A stretch of DNA of 64,000 bases from Caprella mutica (GCA_947561585.1 CANNZV010001585.1:79342-143341), one strand, 5' to 3'; shown: positions 1-12,641, counted from the stretch's first letter. A program made the numbers and translations. The notes: generated from the letters alone by a model not told the origin.

Positions 1-3
1 GGA

Positions 4-262
4 GATTTTCTTATTTAGGATTTTTATTTAACTTTCCGCCTTCACCATCACCCCTAAAAAATCCACAATTGGAAACTAACTTTCAAAAGGCATCAACTCA
101 CACAACTTTCGAGCTAGATACATGGGACTAGTTTCATCTTGTTTAGAATTTAGTTATCTATAAAGTTACAGAGCTGTTTTTCCATATTCTTCTTATAAAG
201 TTGTAAAAGAGATTTTCTAAATTTTTTTTCAAAAGCATATATTTTTTCATATATCTCATTAA
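4..262. repeat. Direct repeat, left copy (partner at 7968-8214)
   Basis: About 250 bp at the left edge of the window match 7968-8214 in the same orientation, for example the shared words caaaaggcatcaactca, cgagctagatacatggga and ttgtttagaatttagtt. The left copy runs directly into the 28-bp minisatellite; the right copy continues into unrelated sequence. The pair brackets the cuticle-protein gene, so it may mark a duplicated gene-cluster unit of about 8 kb or simply be a dispersed repeat. No coding potential is seen. Confidence 0.8.
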
Positions 263-3200
263 AAACTGTTTTCTGTGTCAATCACCTAGAAACTGTTATG
301 TCAATCACCTAGAAACTGATATGTCAATCACCTAGAAACTGTTGATCTTTGTCAATCACCTAGAAACTGTTGATCTGTGTCAATCACCTAGAAACTGTTG
401 CTCTGTGTCAATCACCTAGAAACTGTTGCTCTGTGTCAATCATCTAGAAACTGTTGATCTTTGTCAATCACCTAGAAACTGTTGATCTGTGTCAATCACC
501 TAGAAACTGTTGATCTGTGTCAATCACCTAGAATTTGTTGCTCTGTGTCAATCACCTAGAAACTGTTATGTCAATCACCTAGAAACTGTTATGTCAATCA
601 TCTAGAAACTGTTGCTCTGTGTCGATCACCTAGAAACTGTCACTATATATACATATGTCAATCACCTAGAAACTGTTTCTCTATGTCAATCACATAAAAA
701 CTGTTATGTCAATCACCTGAAAACTGTTATGTCAATCACCCAGAAACTATAATGTCAATCACCTAGAAACTGTTGCTCTACATAAATCACCTAGAAACTG
801 TTGCTCTGTGTCAATAACCTAGAAACTGTTGCTCTCAATCAATCACCTAGAAACTGATGCACTGTGTCAATCACCTAGAAACAGTTGCTCTGTGTCAATC
901 ACCTAGAAACTGTTGCTTTGTGTCAATCATCTAGAAACTGTTTCTCTATGTCAATCACATAAAAACTGTTATGTCAATCACTCAGAAACTATAATGTCAA
1001 TCACCTAGAAACTGTTGCTCTACATAAATCACCTAGAAACTGTTGCTCTCTGTCAATAACCTAGAAACTGTTGCTCTCAATCAATCACCTAGAAACTGAT
1101 GCACTGTGTCAATCACCTAGAAACAGTTGCTCTGTGTCAATCACCTAGAAACTTTTGCTCCATGTCAATCACTTAGAAACTGTTGCTATGTGTCAATCAC
1201 CTAGAAACTGTTGCTTTGTGTCAATCATCTAGAAACTTTTGCTCCATATCAATCACTTTGAAACTGTTGCTCTGTGTCAATCACCTAGAAACTGTTGCTT
1301 TGTGTCAATCATCTAGAAACTTTTGCTCCATGTCAATCACCTAAAAACTGTTGCTCTGTGTCAATTTCCTAGAAACTGTAGATCCGTGTAAATCACCTAG
1401 AAAATGTTGCTCTATGGCAATCACCTAGAAACTGTTGCTCTGGGTCAATCACCTAGAAACTGTTGCTCTGTCTCAATAACCTAGAAACTGTTGCTCTCTG
1501 TCAATCACCTAGAAACTGTTGTTCTTTGTCAATCACCTAGAAACTGTTGCTCTTTGTCAATCACCTAGAAGCTGTTGCTCTGTCTCAATCACCTAGAAAC
1601 TGTTGCTCTGTGTCAATCACCTAGAAACTGTTGCTCCGTGTCAATCACTTAGAAACTGTTGCTCTGTGTCAATCACCTAGAAACTGTTGCTCTGTGTCAA
1701 TCACCTAGAAACTGTTGCTCCGTGTCAATCACTTAGAAACTGTTTCTCTGTCTCAATCACCTAGAAACTGTTGCTCTGTGTCAATCACCTAGAAACTGTT
1801 GCTCTGTGTCAATCACTTAGAAACTGTTGCTCTGTGTCAATCACCTAGAAACTGTTGCTCCTGGTCAATCACCTAGAAACTGTTGCTCTGTCTCAATAAC
1901 CTAGAAACTGTTGCTCTATGTCAATCACCTAGAAACTGTTGCTCTATGTCAATCACCTAGAAACTGTTGCTCCGTGTCAATCACTTAGAAACTGTTGCTC
2001 TGTCTCAATCACCTAGAAACTGTTGCTCCGTGTCAATCATCTAGAAACTGTTGCTCTCTGTCAATTACCTAGAAACTGTTGCTCCGTGTCAATTATCTAG
2101 AAACTGTGCTCTCTGTCAATCACCTAGAAACTGTTGCTCCGTGTCAATTATCTAGAAACTATTGCTCCGTGTCAATCACCTAGAAACTGTTGCTCTCTGT
2201 CAATTACCTAGAAACTGTTGCTCCGTGTCAATTATCTAGAAACTGTTGCTCTCTGTCAATCATCTAGAAACTGTTGCTCTGTGTCAATCATCTAGAAACT
2301 GTTGCTCTTTGTCAATCACTTAAAACTGTTGCTCTGTCTCAATCACCTAGAAACTGTTGCTCTGTGTCAATCACCTAGAAACTGTTGCTCTGTGTCAATC
2401 ACCTAGAAACTGTTGCTCTGTGTCAATCACCTAGAAACTGTTGCTCCGGGTCAATCACCTAGAAACTGTTGCTCTGTTTCAATAACCTAGAAACTGTTGC
2501 TCTATGTCAATCACCTAGAAACTGTTGCTCCGTGTCAATCACTTAGAAACTGTTGCTCTGTCTCAATCACCTAGAAACTGTTGCTCCGTGTCAATTATCT
2601 AGAAACTGTTGCTCTCTGTCAATTACCTAGAAACTGTTGCTCCGTGTCAATTATCTAGAAACTGTTGCTCCGTGTCAATCACCTAGAAACTGTTGCTCTC
2701 TGTCAATTACCTAGAAACTGTTGCTCCGTGTCAATTATCTAGAAACTGTTGCTCCGTGTCAATCATCTAGAAACTGTTGCTCTCTGTCAATCATCTAGAA
2801 ACTGTTGCTCTGTGTCAATCATCTAGAAACTGTTGCTCCGTGTCAATCATCTAGAAACTGTTGCTCTGTCTCAATCACCTAGAAACTGTTGCTCTTTGTC
2901 AATCACCTAGAAACTGTTGCTCTATGTCAATCACCTAGAAACTGTTGCTCTGTGTCAATCACTCAGAAACTGTTGCTCTGTCTCAATCACTCAGAAACTG
3001 TTGCTCTATGCCAATCACCAAGAAACTGTTGCTCGGGGTCAATCACCTAGAAACTGTTGCTCTGTTTCAATAACCTAGAAATTGATGCTCTATGTCAATC
3101 ACCTAGAAACTGTTGCTCCGTGTCAATCACTTAGAAACTGTTGCTCTGTCTCAATCACCTAGAAACTGTTGCTCCGTGTCAATCATCTAGAAATTGTTGC

Positions 3201-5360
3201 TCTCTGTCAATTACCTAGAAACTGTTGCTCCGTGTCAATTATCTAGAAACTGTTGCTCTCTGTCAATTACCTAGAAACTGTTGCTCCGTGTCAATTATCT
3301 AGAAATTGTTGCTCCGTGTCAATCACCTAGAAACTGTTGCTCTCTGTCAATTACCTAGAAACTGTTGCTCCGTGTCAATTATCTAGAAACTGTTGCTCCG
3401 TGTCAATCATCTAGAAACTGTTGCTCTCTGTCAATCATCTAGAAACTGTTGCTCTGTGTCAATCATCTAGAAACTGTTGCTCCGTGTCAATCATCTAGAA
3501 ACTGTTGCTCTCTGTCAATCACATTGAACTGTTGCTCTCTGTCAATCACCTAGAAACTGTTGCTCTGTGTCAATCACCTAGAACTGTTGCTCTCTGTCAA
3601 TCACCTAGAAACTGTTGCTCTGTGTCAATCACCTAGAACTGTTGCTCTCTGTCAATCACATAGAACTGTTGCTCTGTGTCAATCACCTAGAAACTGTTGC
3701 TCTGTGTCGATCACCTAGAACTGTTGCTCTGTGTCAATCACCTAGAACTGTTGCTCTCTGTCAATCACCTAGAAACTGTTGCCCTGTCTCAATCAACTAG
3801 AAACTGTTGCTCTGTGTCAATCAACTGGAAATTGTTACTTTGTGTCAATCACATAAAAACTGTTGCTCTGTGTCAATCACCTGGAAATTATTGCTCTCTG
3901 TCAATCAACTAGAAACTGTTGCTCTCTGTCAATCACCTAGAAACTATTGCTCTGTGTCAATCACCTAGAAACTGTTGCTCTCTTTTAATCACATAGAACT
4001 GTTGCTCTGTCTCAATAACCTAGAAACTGTTGCTCTCTGTCAATCACCTAGAAACTGTTGCTCTCTTTCAATCACCTAGAAACTGTTACTCCGTGTCAAT
4101 CACCTAAAACTGTTGATCTGTCTCAATCACATAGAAACTGTTGCTCTCTGTCAATCACCTTGAAACTGTTGCTCTGTGTCAATCACATAGAAACTGTTGC
4201 TCTCTGTCAATCACCTAGAAACTGTTGCTCTGTGTCAATCACCTAAAAATATTGCACTGTGTCAATCTCCTAGAAACTGTTGCTCTGTGTCAATCACCTA
4301 GAAACTGTTGCTCTGTGTCAATCACTTGGAAAATGTTGCTCTATGCTAATCACCTAGAAATGGTTGCTCTGTGTCAATCACCTAGAAACTGTTCCTCTGT
4401 CTCAATCACCTAGAAACTGTTGCTCTGTGTCAATCACCTAAAAATGTTGCTCTGTGTCAATCTCCTAGAAACTGTTGCTCTGTGTCAATCAACTAGAAAC
4501 TGTTGCTCTGTGTCAATCACCTGGAAATTGTTACTTTGTGTCAATCACATAAAAACTGTTGTTCTGTGTCAATCACCTAGAAATTGTTGCTCTCTGTCAA
4601 TCACCTAGAAACTGTTGCTCTCTGTCAATCACCAAGAAACTGTTGCCCTGTCTCAATCAACTAGAAACTGTTGCTCTGTGTCAATCAACTGGAAATTGTT
4701 ACTTTGTGTCAATCACATAAAAACTGTTGCTCTGTGTCAATCACCTGGAAATTATTGCTCTCTGTCAATCACCTAGAAACTGTTGCTCTCTGTCAATCAC
4801 CTAGAAACTATTGCTCTGTGTCAATCACCTAGAAACTGTTGCTCTCTTTTAATCACATAGAACTGTTGCTCTATCTCAATAACCTAGAAACTGTTGCTCT
4901 CTGTCAATCACCTAGAAACTGTTGCTCTCTTTCAATCACCTAGAACTGTTGCTCTCTGTCAATCACATAGAACTGTTGGTCTGTGTCAATAACCTAGAAA
5001 CTGTTGCTCTCTGTCAATCACCTAGAAACTGTTGCTCTGTGTCAATCACCTAGAAACTGTGGCTTTGTCTCAATCACCTAGAAACTGTTGCTATGTGTCA
5101 ATCACTTAGAAACTGTGGCTTTGTCTCAATCACCTAGAAACTGTTGTTCTGTCTCAATCACCTAGAAACTGTTGCTCTGTGTCAATTACCTAGAAACTGT
5201 GGTTTTGTCTCAATCACCTAGAAACTGTTGCTTTGTGTCAATCACCTATAAACTGTGGCTTTGTCTCAATCACCTAGAAACTGTTGCTTCCTGTCAATCA
5301 CCTAGAAACTGTTGCTCTGTCTCAATCACCTAGAAACTGTTGTGTCAATCACCAAGAAAG
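263..5360. repeat. 28-bp minisatellite array, about 180 units
   Basis: Tandem copies of a unit of about 28 bp containing TCAATCACCTAGAAACTGTT and a variable linker (GCTCTGTG, GCTCCGTG, GCTCTCTG, GCTCTATG or ATG). Some units are shorter by one base or lack the linker. Blocks of variant units recur, for example the words gctccgtgtcaattatc and gctctgtctcaatcacc in repeated order, which shows segmental expansion. Short open frames inside are by-products of a repeat length not divisible by three. The array ends about 115 bp upstream of the TATA box of the cuticle gene. Confidence 0.97.
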
Positions 5361-5474
5361 CACAAGAGTTACTGTCCCAACAAACGCAATTCGTTCGTAC
5401 GTTCGACCCCGTACCTTTCCACACATATTTCCCAACATATGTTACACGGTGCTCCAAGCTCACCACTGAGTCAG

Positions 5475-5482
5475 TATATATA
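5475..5482 (+). promoter_or_regulatory. TATA box of the cuticle-protein gene
   Basis: TATATATA lies about 30-35 bp upstream of a plausible initiation region (5505-5510, CATCTCA). A short non-coding first exon then runs to 5568, where CTCAG|gtgagtg is a strong splice donor. The next acceptor, cctctag at 6247, precedes the start codon by four bases. A non-coding first exon followed by an early intron is common in arthropod cuticle genes. The exact start site is inferred. Confidence 0.7.
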
Positions 5483-6251
5483 GAGTCAGCTGATTGACTT
5501 AAGCATCTCACTTTCGAGTTACACTTCCTACTGAACACACTTGACTTACACAAGCAACTCACGCTCAGGTGAGTGAGAAAAGAGTAGAAAAATACGATAG
5601 GGATGAATTGTATAGGAAATTACATTAGAAAAAAAAAAACATTGTAAGAAAGTTCTCAGTTAAATTTCACTAATTTGATCATTTAAGAAATAAATTAGGT
5701 CATACTTTAACAGTATCCTTGATACATGCATGTATCACAGGAATATATTAAAGTAACGATTTGAATATTATATATATTGTCGAAAATATAGAACCATTCG
5801 TCCTATGTATTGTTCAATGTATAGAAAAGTGCATCGTCACAATAAAGCAAGATTGAGAGTTTTAAAGAATAGAAACTAGTGTAGCTTTACCACTTCTAAA
5901 TTTTTAACAATTTTAAAATCTAGGTAGGTATTAGAAATCAGAATATATTCTAACCCATCATTTTCAATTACTATTGCTAAATTTAGTACTCTAATTTTCT
6001 CTGAAAGAACTTAAGAAAAGGTGATAGTGATATTCCAACCTCTCCTATTTAAGAGGTTCATCATCATAAATTACATATAAATTATCATGAAAATACCTAG
6101 AAAATTATTTTTTAACATTTGCCCATCAGCTCTTGAAATCAAAGAGTAAAAAGTAATCAAGACTATCTCCTAATTTTTTGCGAGATTTAAAGTGAGCTAT
6201 AGAAAATTATGTCAATTTAATAAATTAATTTATCTTGTTTCCTCTAGAAAA

Positions 6252-7459
6252 ATGGTCCGTATTTCCTGCATTGCTGTTCTAGTAGCCATTTTGGGCTTAG
6301 CTTGTTCTACCCCAACAGATCATCATCACAAGGGAAGTTACAAAGCCGTAAGTACTGTATTGCGCTCTCTATTATATTACTATATTCAATACATATCCTA
6401 GCATTAAAAATCAAAGTATCAAAATTCAATTAGGTAGCCATAACTCGAAAGAAACAAATTTAGCACACTCGAACACGTGCTTAAGGCACACTGGTTAGCA
6501 TTCTTGATTACCTATTAATCATATTATAATGTAGCTTCTTATAATGTAACTGCACTTTATATACAAAACTTAATAAATTTTAATGCTATTCAAATTCAAT
6601 TTATTCGAATGTTAACAATTAGTTTTTATTCCATTTCAGTAAAATATATTCGAAAACCTGTAATAATTATTCAGAGATGATCAATTTTCCAATATTTAAT
6701 TGAACGGAAAATATTATATACCTTGAACCTAAATGGCAGTTGAAAGAAGTCGGCTCTTTTTTAATCACAATTGCTCTTTCTTAATCACAATGTGCTCTTT
6801 CTCAATCACAATGTGTTCTTTCTTAATCACAATTTCTCTTTCTTAATCACAATGTGCTCTTACTTATTCATAATGTGTTCTTTTTCCACAGGCACCCAAG
6901 CCCTACTCTTTCTCCTATGGAGTGGAAGACAAACACTACGGCCCCAACTTCATGCAAAACGAAAAGAGTGACGGCAAGAATGTCAAAGGATCTTACTCGG
7001 TACAACTTCCTGACGGCAGAATTCAGACCGTTAGTAGAGTAGTCACAAAGCAAAAATTAGTATTTACACAGTGTAGCTCATAACAATATTTCTACAAAAG
7101 AGAAAATGTCTGTTGAAAAAGTTTCTGACTAATATGAATTCATTCCAATCTGGTTTATTACAATATCAATGATCTGTTATACAATTTAATGATAAGTAAC
7201 TCTTTCAGTTTGATTTCAAATAATACTTCAATTAGTAAACTCATTAAATAACTTCAGAAATGAAATCTTCCAATTTTAAAACCCATCTTTACCCTTCTAA
7301 TCTCTTTCCAATCACCAGGTAAAATACTCAGCTGATCACCACAACGGTTTCTTTGCCGACATCTCGTACAAGGGCAAGGCCCAGTACCCCGGCAAATCCG
7401 CACACCCTCCCTTCGTGGTGAAGCCTTCCCACCACCACAGCGATGGCGGATACCACTAA
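6252..7459 (+). CDS. Cuticle protein, Rebers-Riddiford chitin-binding type (pro-resilin-like)
   Basis: Structural protein of the chitinous exoskeleton. Three coding exons: 6252-6347, 6892-7029 and 7319-7459, joined by phase-0 introns with GT-AG ends (gtaagt/cacag and gttagt/ccag), giving 124 residues and a TAA stop. Residues 1-19 form a signal peptide (MVRISCIAVLVAILGLACS), then a His-rich stretch. Residues about 37-99 hold the R&R chitin-binding domain: YSFSYGVED, GSYSVQLPDGRIQTVKYSAD and GFFADISYKGKAQYP. The C-terminus is short and His/Gly-rich. The domain resembles pro-resilin-like cuticle proteins but lacks long elastic repeats, so I do not call it resilin. The start is fixed by the signal peptide and the acceptor just upstream. 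Confidence 0.93.
6755..6888. repeat. 21-bp tandem repeat in intron of the cuticle gene
   Basis: About six copies of a unit of 20-21 bp, ctctttcttaatcacaatg, end just before the polypyrimidine tract and acceptor of the second coding intron (cacag at 6891). The word aatcac is shared with the upstream 28-bp satellite, but the rest differs, so common origin is uncertain. Short open frames here are repeat artefacts. Confidence 0.85.
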
Positions 7460-7634
7460 ACGAAACTAATAAGGCATTTCACTGAAGAATTACAGATTCA
7501 CTGCTCTCGACTTTATTACTTGTATATACGACGTTTGGTTTACTCTCCATCTACTCATTCTCACTATTTCTCATTGTTGACATCTAGCCTGTTCTAGCGG
7601 ACTTTTTTCAGTTATTGTTTACTCTTAGTCTCTC

Positions 7635-7640
7635 AATAAA
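7635..7640 (+). promoter_or_regulatory. Polyadenylation signal of the cuticle gene
   Basis: AATAAA lies 176 bp after the stop codon, in a T-rich 3' region (7460 to about 7660). It is the first canonical signal downstream of the stop. Confidence 0.75.
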
Positions 7641-7967
7641 ATCTTTATGAAAACTTCCTATCAATATCATTATAACTTTATATAGGAAATTAGAAGCTAG
7701 CAAATGAAGTCTAACAACATTAAATTGCATTGATACAAGAAATGTGAAGATATAGAAAGAAGGAATCTGAATCTGAACAATAATTGGAATCCCTAAAAAA
7801 CAATTAGGTTTATTGCATAAAGTTCACTATTGCACTGATGTAAGCTAACTAAATGAACAAAATAATAATCTTTCGGGGGACCATCTCCCTAAACTAAAAA
7901 AAATATTAAGTAATACATAAATTTGAAATTTTCAGGGTAAATGTAGTTATTCAAATGGTGTATTTCT

Positions 7968-8214
7968 CATTTAGGTTTTTTCCTCTACTTTCTTCCTTCA
8001 CCCTAAAAAAAATCCACAATCAGAGGGATACCTTCAAAAGGCATCAACTCAATCACTTTTCGAGCTAGATACATGGGATTGATTCCAGCTTGTTTAGAAT
8101 TTAGTTGTCTACAAAGTTAAAGAGCTCTTTTTTCCTAATCTCCTTTTAAAAATTGTAAAAGTGTTTTTAAAATATTTTTTCAGAAGCATTGATTTCTTTC
8201 ATATATCTCATTAT
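7968..8214. repeat. Direct repeat, right copy (partner at 4-262)
   Basis: Matches the left edge of the window over about 250 bp in the same orientation, with scattered substitutions and small indels. Unlike the left copy it is not followed by the 28-bp satellite. The stretch after it (8215-8847) is AT-rich and I see no gene or repeat in it. Confidence 0.8.
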
Positions 8215-8847
8215 ACCTCCTAACACATTGAGAAGTTAGAAAAAAACCATCTGTAGCTTTGTAAGCATTTCATCTATGAAGAAAGTGAAACCCCGTGTCT
8301 ATAGCTCATAAACTGAAAGAGTTGATGTCTTTTGCAGTCGAAAAAATGAACTTTTCATGAGAGCCAATTTTTTTATTTTTTCAGGAAAAAAATGATCTTA
8401 ACTCAAATAATTCTTGTTCCATAACTTAACGTGGAGACTCTTGTTTGTGTGTTGTGTCCTTTATGTAATAATCTGATTGAAGATTCAAATAAACCCTCAA
8501 TACCTGTGCTGACAGGTCATTTGACATACCTGACAGATAAAATTTACAATATTGTCCATCTGTTTTTGAACAGATAATAATAGCTCTACTATTTTAACAC
8601 CTTATCCGGGAGACTATAAGACATCATTTTATGTAAAAAAATATAATTATTCGATTCATTTTTTAGAATGGAGGGAGACGGTCCCCTTAAGGCAAGAAGA
8701 GAATCTCTTAACTAATGGTGCCTAAGTAAATTAACCGAGTATATCAAAGCTAATAAGATATTCAAAATAGTGGAAGAAAGACTCAACATCCGTATTTTTA
8801 GAGACTATTTCCTCAACTTTAACGATGAGGCTTCCATTGCAGCTTCC

Positions 8848-9104
8848 TTAAGGGCCGTACACACGCAGGGTTTTTTAAGTCTTTCCGCCACACTGTTTGC
8901 TAAGCTCCTCCTACTTTTTCCACGAGATTTTTGAATTATATAAGAAACACGATGAAATTATTAATTAATTTTTATTGGTATTCATGATACCTTCAGGATC
9001 ATGTATACCAATAAAACAAAAATAAAAAATATATCATTTTTTCTTTATAATTCATAAGTCTTGTGGAAAAAGTAGGAGGAGCTTAGCAAAAAGTCTGGAA
9101 AGTC
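8848..9104. mobile_element. Long-hairpin MITE
   Basis: Two inverted arms of about 112 bp (8879-8990 and 8993-9104) meet at a tiny centre near 8991. Matching words are ttgctaagctcctcctac with tttttccac in the left arm and their reverse complement in the right arm. The left outer flank reads TTAA followed by GGGCCGTACACAC, reminiscent of the piggyBac-like ends in this window (GGGGACCGTACATG), but a matching right end is not visible. No coding capacity. Probably a non-autonomous DNA transposon; family uncertain. Confidence 0.75.
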
Positions 9105-9259
9105 ATGCCCTTCTTGCTGTCCCAAGAGTCCCACTTGGTCTTGCCTTTGAAGTCCAACATACTGGACGTTCTGAATTTATGTTATGAAAAACTACCATTT
9201 GATTCTTATTGAATAGATTTGTTTGCGAGGAACAATTGACATATTTCCTAATACCTATT

Positions 9260-9995
9260 TTAGTATTATATAGTATTGGTATTACTTGTATTAGATAGAA
9301 CTGGTATTACTAGTATTAGATAGTACTGGTATTACTAGTATCAGATAGTACTGGTATTACTAGTATCAGATAGTACTGGTATTACTAGGATTATATAGTA
9401 CTGGTACTACTAGGATTATATAGTACTGGTATTACTAGTATTATATAGTACTGGTATTACTAGTATTATATAGTATTGGTATTACTAGTATTATATAGTA
9501 TTGGTATTACTAGAATTAGATAGTACTGCCACTGGTATTACTAGGATTAGATAGTATTTGTATTACTAGTATTAGATAGTATTTGTATTACTAGTATTAG
9601 ATAGTATTGGTAATACTAGTATTAGAAAGTATTGGTATCAATAGTATTAGGTAGTATAGGTATTAGACTACTAGTACTAGATAGTACTGGTATTACTAGG
9701 ATTATATAGTACTGGTATTACTAGTATTATATAGTATTGGTATTACTAGAATTAGATAGTACTGCCACTGGTATTACTAGGATTAGATAGTATTTGTATT
9801 ACTAGTATTAGATAGTATTTGTATTACTAGTATTAGATAGTATTGGTAATACTAGTATTAGAAAGTATTGGTATCAATAGTATTAGGTAGTATAGGTATT
9901 AGACTACTAGTATTAGATAGTATTGGTATTACTATTATTAGATAGTATTGGTATTACTAGTATTAGATAGTATTGGAGTATTGGTATTATAATTA
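9260..9995. repeat. 24-bp tandem repeat with a 244-bp higher-order copy
   Basis: About 30 copies of a unit such as tagatagtattggtattact. A block beginning near 9484 recurs beginning near 9728, including the rare interruption actgccactggtattac and the variant tattagactactag. This shows duplication of a ten-unit block of about 244 bp. No coding potential. Confidence 0.92.
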
Positions 9996-11576
9996 TTAGT
10001 ATTAAGTCGTATAATAATTGGGATATAAATTTGAACTAATTTATTTTTAAAAGTTTAAACTGTCAAATCAATTTATCAACATTCTAATAAATATTTTATG
10101 TGTGAATTTAAGATATTCATAACACTATATCAAGAAATAATCATTTCTAATGAATTGGACACTGAATTAGTAATAATAATAAATAATAGTTTATGGTATC
10201 ACCACTGCAATTTATTGATAATTCTTATAATCAAAACAATATGCGATACAGAGTAGGTAAAAAACTAATTTTGAATATTTCTTTTAATTATTTTTTTAGT
10301 GAATAATAATAAATACCTGCATGTATAATGTAAAACAATTAAAATGAATATTGCATAATAATCAGTACTTTTTTCTTAAGTAATCGAAGACGTGGAACCG
10401 ACCAATAACTTGACAATTATTACCCTATCTGTATATACTTTCTATGGTGTTTGAATCTTCAAGATGTAATTTGATTCATTATCTTCAAAATATGATATTT
10501 TTGTATCCTTATATTTATTAATATTTAATTAAGAATAAGAAATGCATATAATTTATTTATTGCAATAAAACATTATAATTTTCTGTGTTCCCACCTTAAC
10601 TTTCTCTAAGGGTTTCACATAGAAATGAGCTCTCGAAGGTTAGCTTTTGAGATATCAGACATTTTTACATTTTCGATCATATGCTAGAGTGTTTTCTGTG
10701 TATTTTCCCCACTATCTAAATTACTGCAGTTACCCTTCACTGATAAAGTGTTCAGTAAATCTTCATCAGGTCTCAGAAATAGACTGTCTGTTGGACTAGT
10801 ATTGTAACATCTTGTTATTCAAGATAAATATTTTTAGAGTTTAATAACCCCAATTAATAAAATTGAAATTTTTAACGCGTTGATGAAACTCAACATGCGA
10901 TGAACTTTCCTGCGGTGAACTTTCCTTTAATCGTTGAAACTTACGTAAACAGAGTGCATCCATTTTGCTGATGATGATGTGTCTAGTGTCTACTCACGAA
11001 TAGGTAAGTTGAAATAGTGAACCTAATCATTTTCTGTGATAATACATATGTAACATACCACACTGAATTTAATTATTTGTCGTTATCCATGCACTGGTTG
11101 ATGATAAAATGACAAAGATGAAAAGCTAAATTACTCCTAATTTAATAATAAGAACCAGCAGAATAAATCCTTCTACTAAGGGAAACTAAGTGTTTTCCGA
11201 TAAATTTAATTTTTCGATCCTAAACCAGCAAGACGATTTAGTGATTTCAATCTACAAGTGAATTTTTTTTAAACAAAAATCTAAATATTTTTTTAAAACA
11301 TCACAAAAATCTTCAAAGAATAATTCATAACTGAATGATGCAAATTTAGAGAAACCTGATATAAAAAAAGGATATTAAATTGAACTGATACAAACAAAAT
11401 TGAAAAGTAATTATATTTGTGCTAACATATTTTTCTTATCGTGTAATATTTAAAATTCAAAAACCTCTGCTGACAATTCTCAAAATATTTAATAATTAAT
11501 ATTAATTTAATTCAAAACCATATTTGAGTTAGTGTATTATAGTAGCGTAAAATAATTATAGTGACTAAAATGCATG
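9996..11576. other. Intergenic AT-rich spacer
   Basis: No gene, RNA or clear mobile element is seen. One short doublet near 10897-10930 (gatgaactttcctgc then ggtgaactttccttt) looks like two 16-bp phrases of the kind described for the foldback-like repeats, but it is too short to call. Confidence 0.5.
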
Positions 11577-11578
11577 TA

Positions 11579-12548
11579 CGGGTGACCCAAAAGGATTAAG
11601 CAATAGAAGAAACTAATTTAAGTAAAACTAGAATGAAAATAAGAAAAGGCTTGACTCGAATTATTGAAAATTATAATCAGATCTAGCAACTTATCAAAAA
11701 TCGTAATGGCTGCCTTTTGCTTTGATTATTTCTTCAACACGAGTTGTCATAGAAGCACAAGAACGCTGTACTACTTTATCATACAACTTTGCCCAAAAGC
11801 ATAACGAATGGTTGTGAGGAAACCATCTTGGTGAGGAAACCAGTTGAAATTACAGTTCCATCTTAAGTGAATATTAAATTGGTTCCAAATGATTAGCAAA
11901 GCCATTGATATTTCTTTCCATACTATATATTCAGATAAATACATGTGTCTGTTGAATTTGATTCCTTCGTCGATGGCAATCAAAGAAGATATAGTCCTTA
12001 ATGCAGCCCTCACAATGATGAAAACTGGCATCTGGCGTCTCACATGGCTCTTCAAATTACAGTCAAGTCCTCTGAGTTACGGTCATAAACCACATCATTC
12101 TGACTATTGGTGAAAGCCTTTACTGTGAACATCTTCACGTTGAAACAAATTAAAATTGTAACTGGGGATCACTTGAATCTTGCAACATACTTTTCAATCA
12201 AATTCTTGTCTTTTTTGTTAATTTCAATCAAATGATCTGTCTAGATGGTTTTTTCAATTGAGTTACCAATTTAGATCTGTATTAAAGATTTAAAAATAAC
12301 CATCAGTGTCGCATTTTCAGGCACTTCAAAGCAAATTTGGGTCAATTGGTTCCTTAAATGTAGAAATCACAAATTTAGTGCAAATTGACCGCTTTCTTCC
12401 AGAAATAATTTGGTTTATTGAAGGTTGTAAATGACTGCATGTAGACATTGTTCGGTACATGGCAGACAAAATCTAAAAATATTTCCAGCATTACCATTAG
12501 ATTAATAATAATGATTAGAGTATGAGTAACTCATTTTGGGTTGCCCTG
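11579..12548 (-). mobile_element. Degenerate mariner-like element, between cuticle gene and CHSY copy A
   Basis: Ends are CGGGTGACCCAAAA at the left and, inverted, CAGGGCAACCCAAAA at the right, each next to TA, as for Tc1/mariner insertions. The minus strand carries transposase remnants in shifted frames: FTVKAFTNSQNDVVYD (about 12060-12135), IDEGIKFNRHMYL (about 11920-11980) and a WFPHQDG stretch near 11830 resembling the second catalytic Asp region. Frameshifts make it dead. A sister copy at 39375-40091 occupies the same place downstream of CHSY copy B, so the insertion predates the gene duplication. Confidence 0.8.
11771..12145 (-). pseudogene. Mariner-like transposase remnant
   Basis: Read on the minus strand, 12145 to 12060 gives a frame resembling the DEKxFTV...NSQND block of mariner-type transposases. 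From 12055 to 11771 a 94-residue open frame continues through IDEGIKFN and HQDG. The pieces are in different frames and lack most of the N-terminus, so no active enzyme is made. Recognition rests on motif memory rather than alignment. Confidence 0.65.
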
Positions 12549-12597
12549 TAGAGCTGAATTCTAAATTAGGAAAATATTAAATTACTATTATTAATAA

Positions 12598-12603
12598 TTT
12601 ATT
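12598..12603 (-). promoter_or_regulatory. Polyadenylation signal of CHSY copy A
   Basis: On the minus strand AATAAA lies about 40 bases after the stop codon at 12642. The aligned position in copy B (near 40140) reads ctaaat instead, so copy B must use another signal. Confidence 0.6.
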
Positions 12604-12641
12604 ATGAACTTAGAACAAATCAAGGTCTAAGTTTAATTTTT

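Noticed and set aside
3615..4608. Several + strand open frames with VNHLETVALCQSPRN-type repeats
   Set aside because: They are products of the 28-bp minisatellite; frames shift with each unit and no start or domain structure fits a protein.
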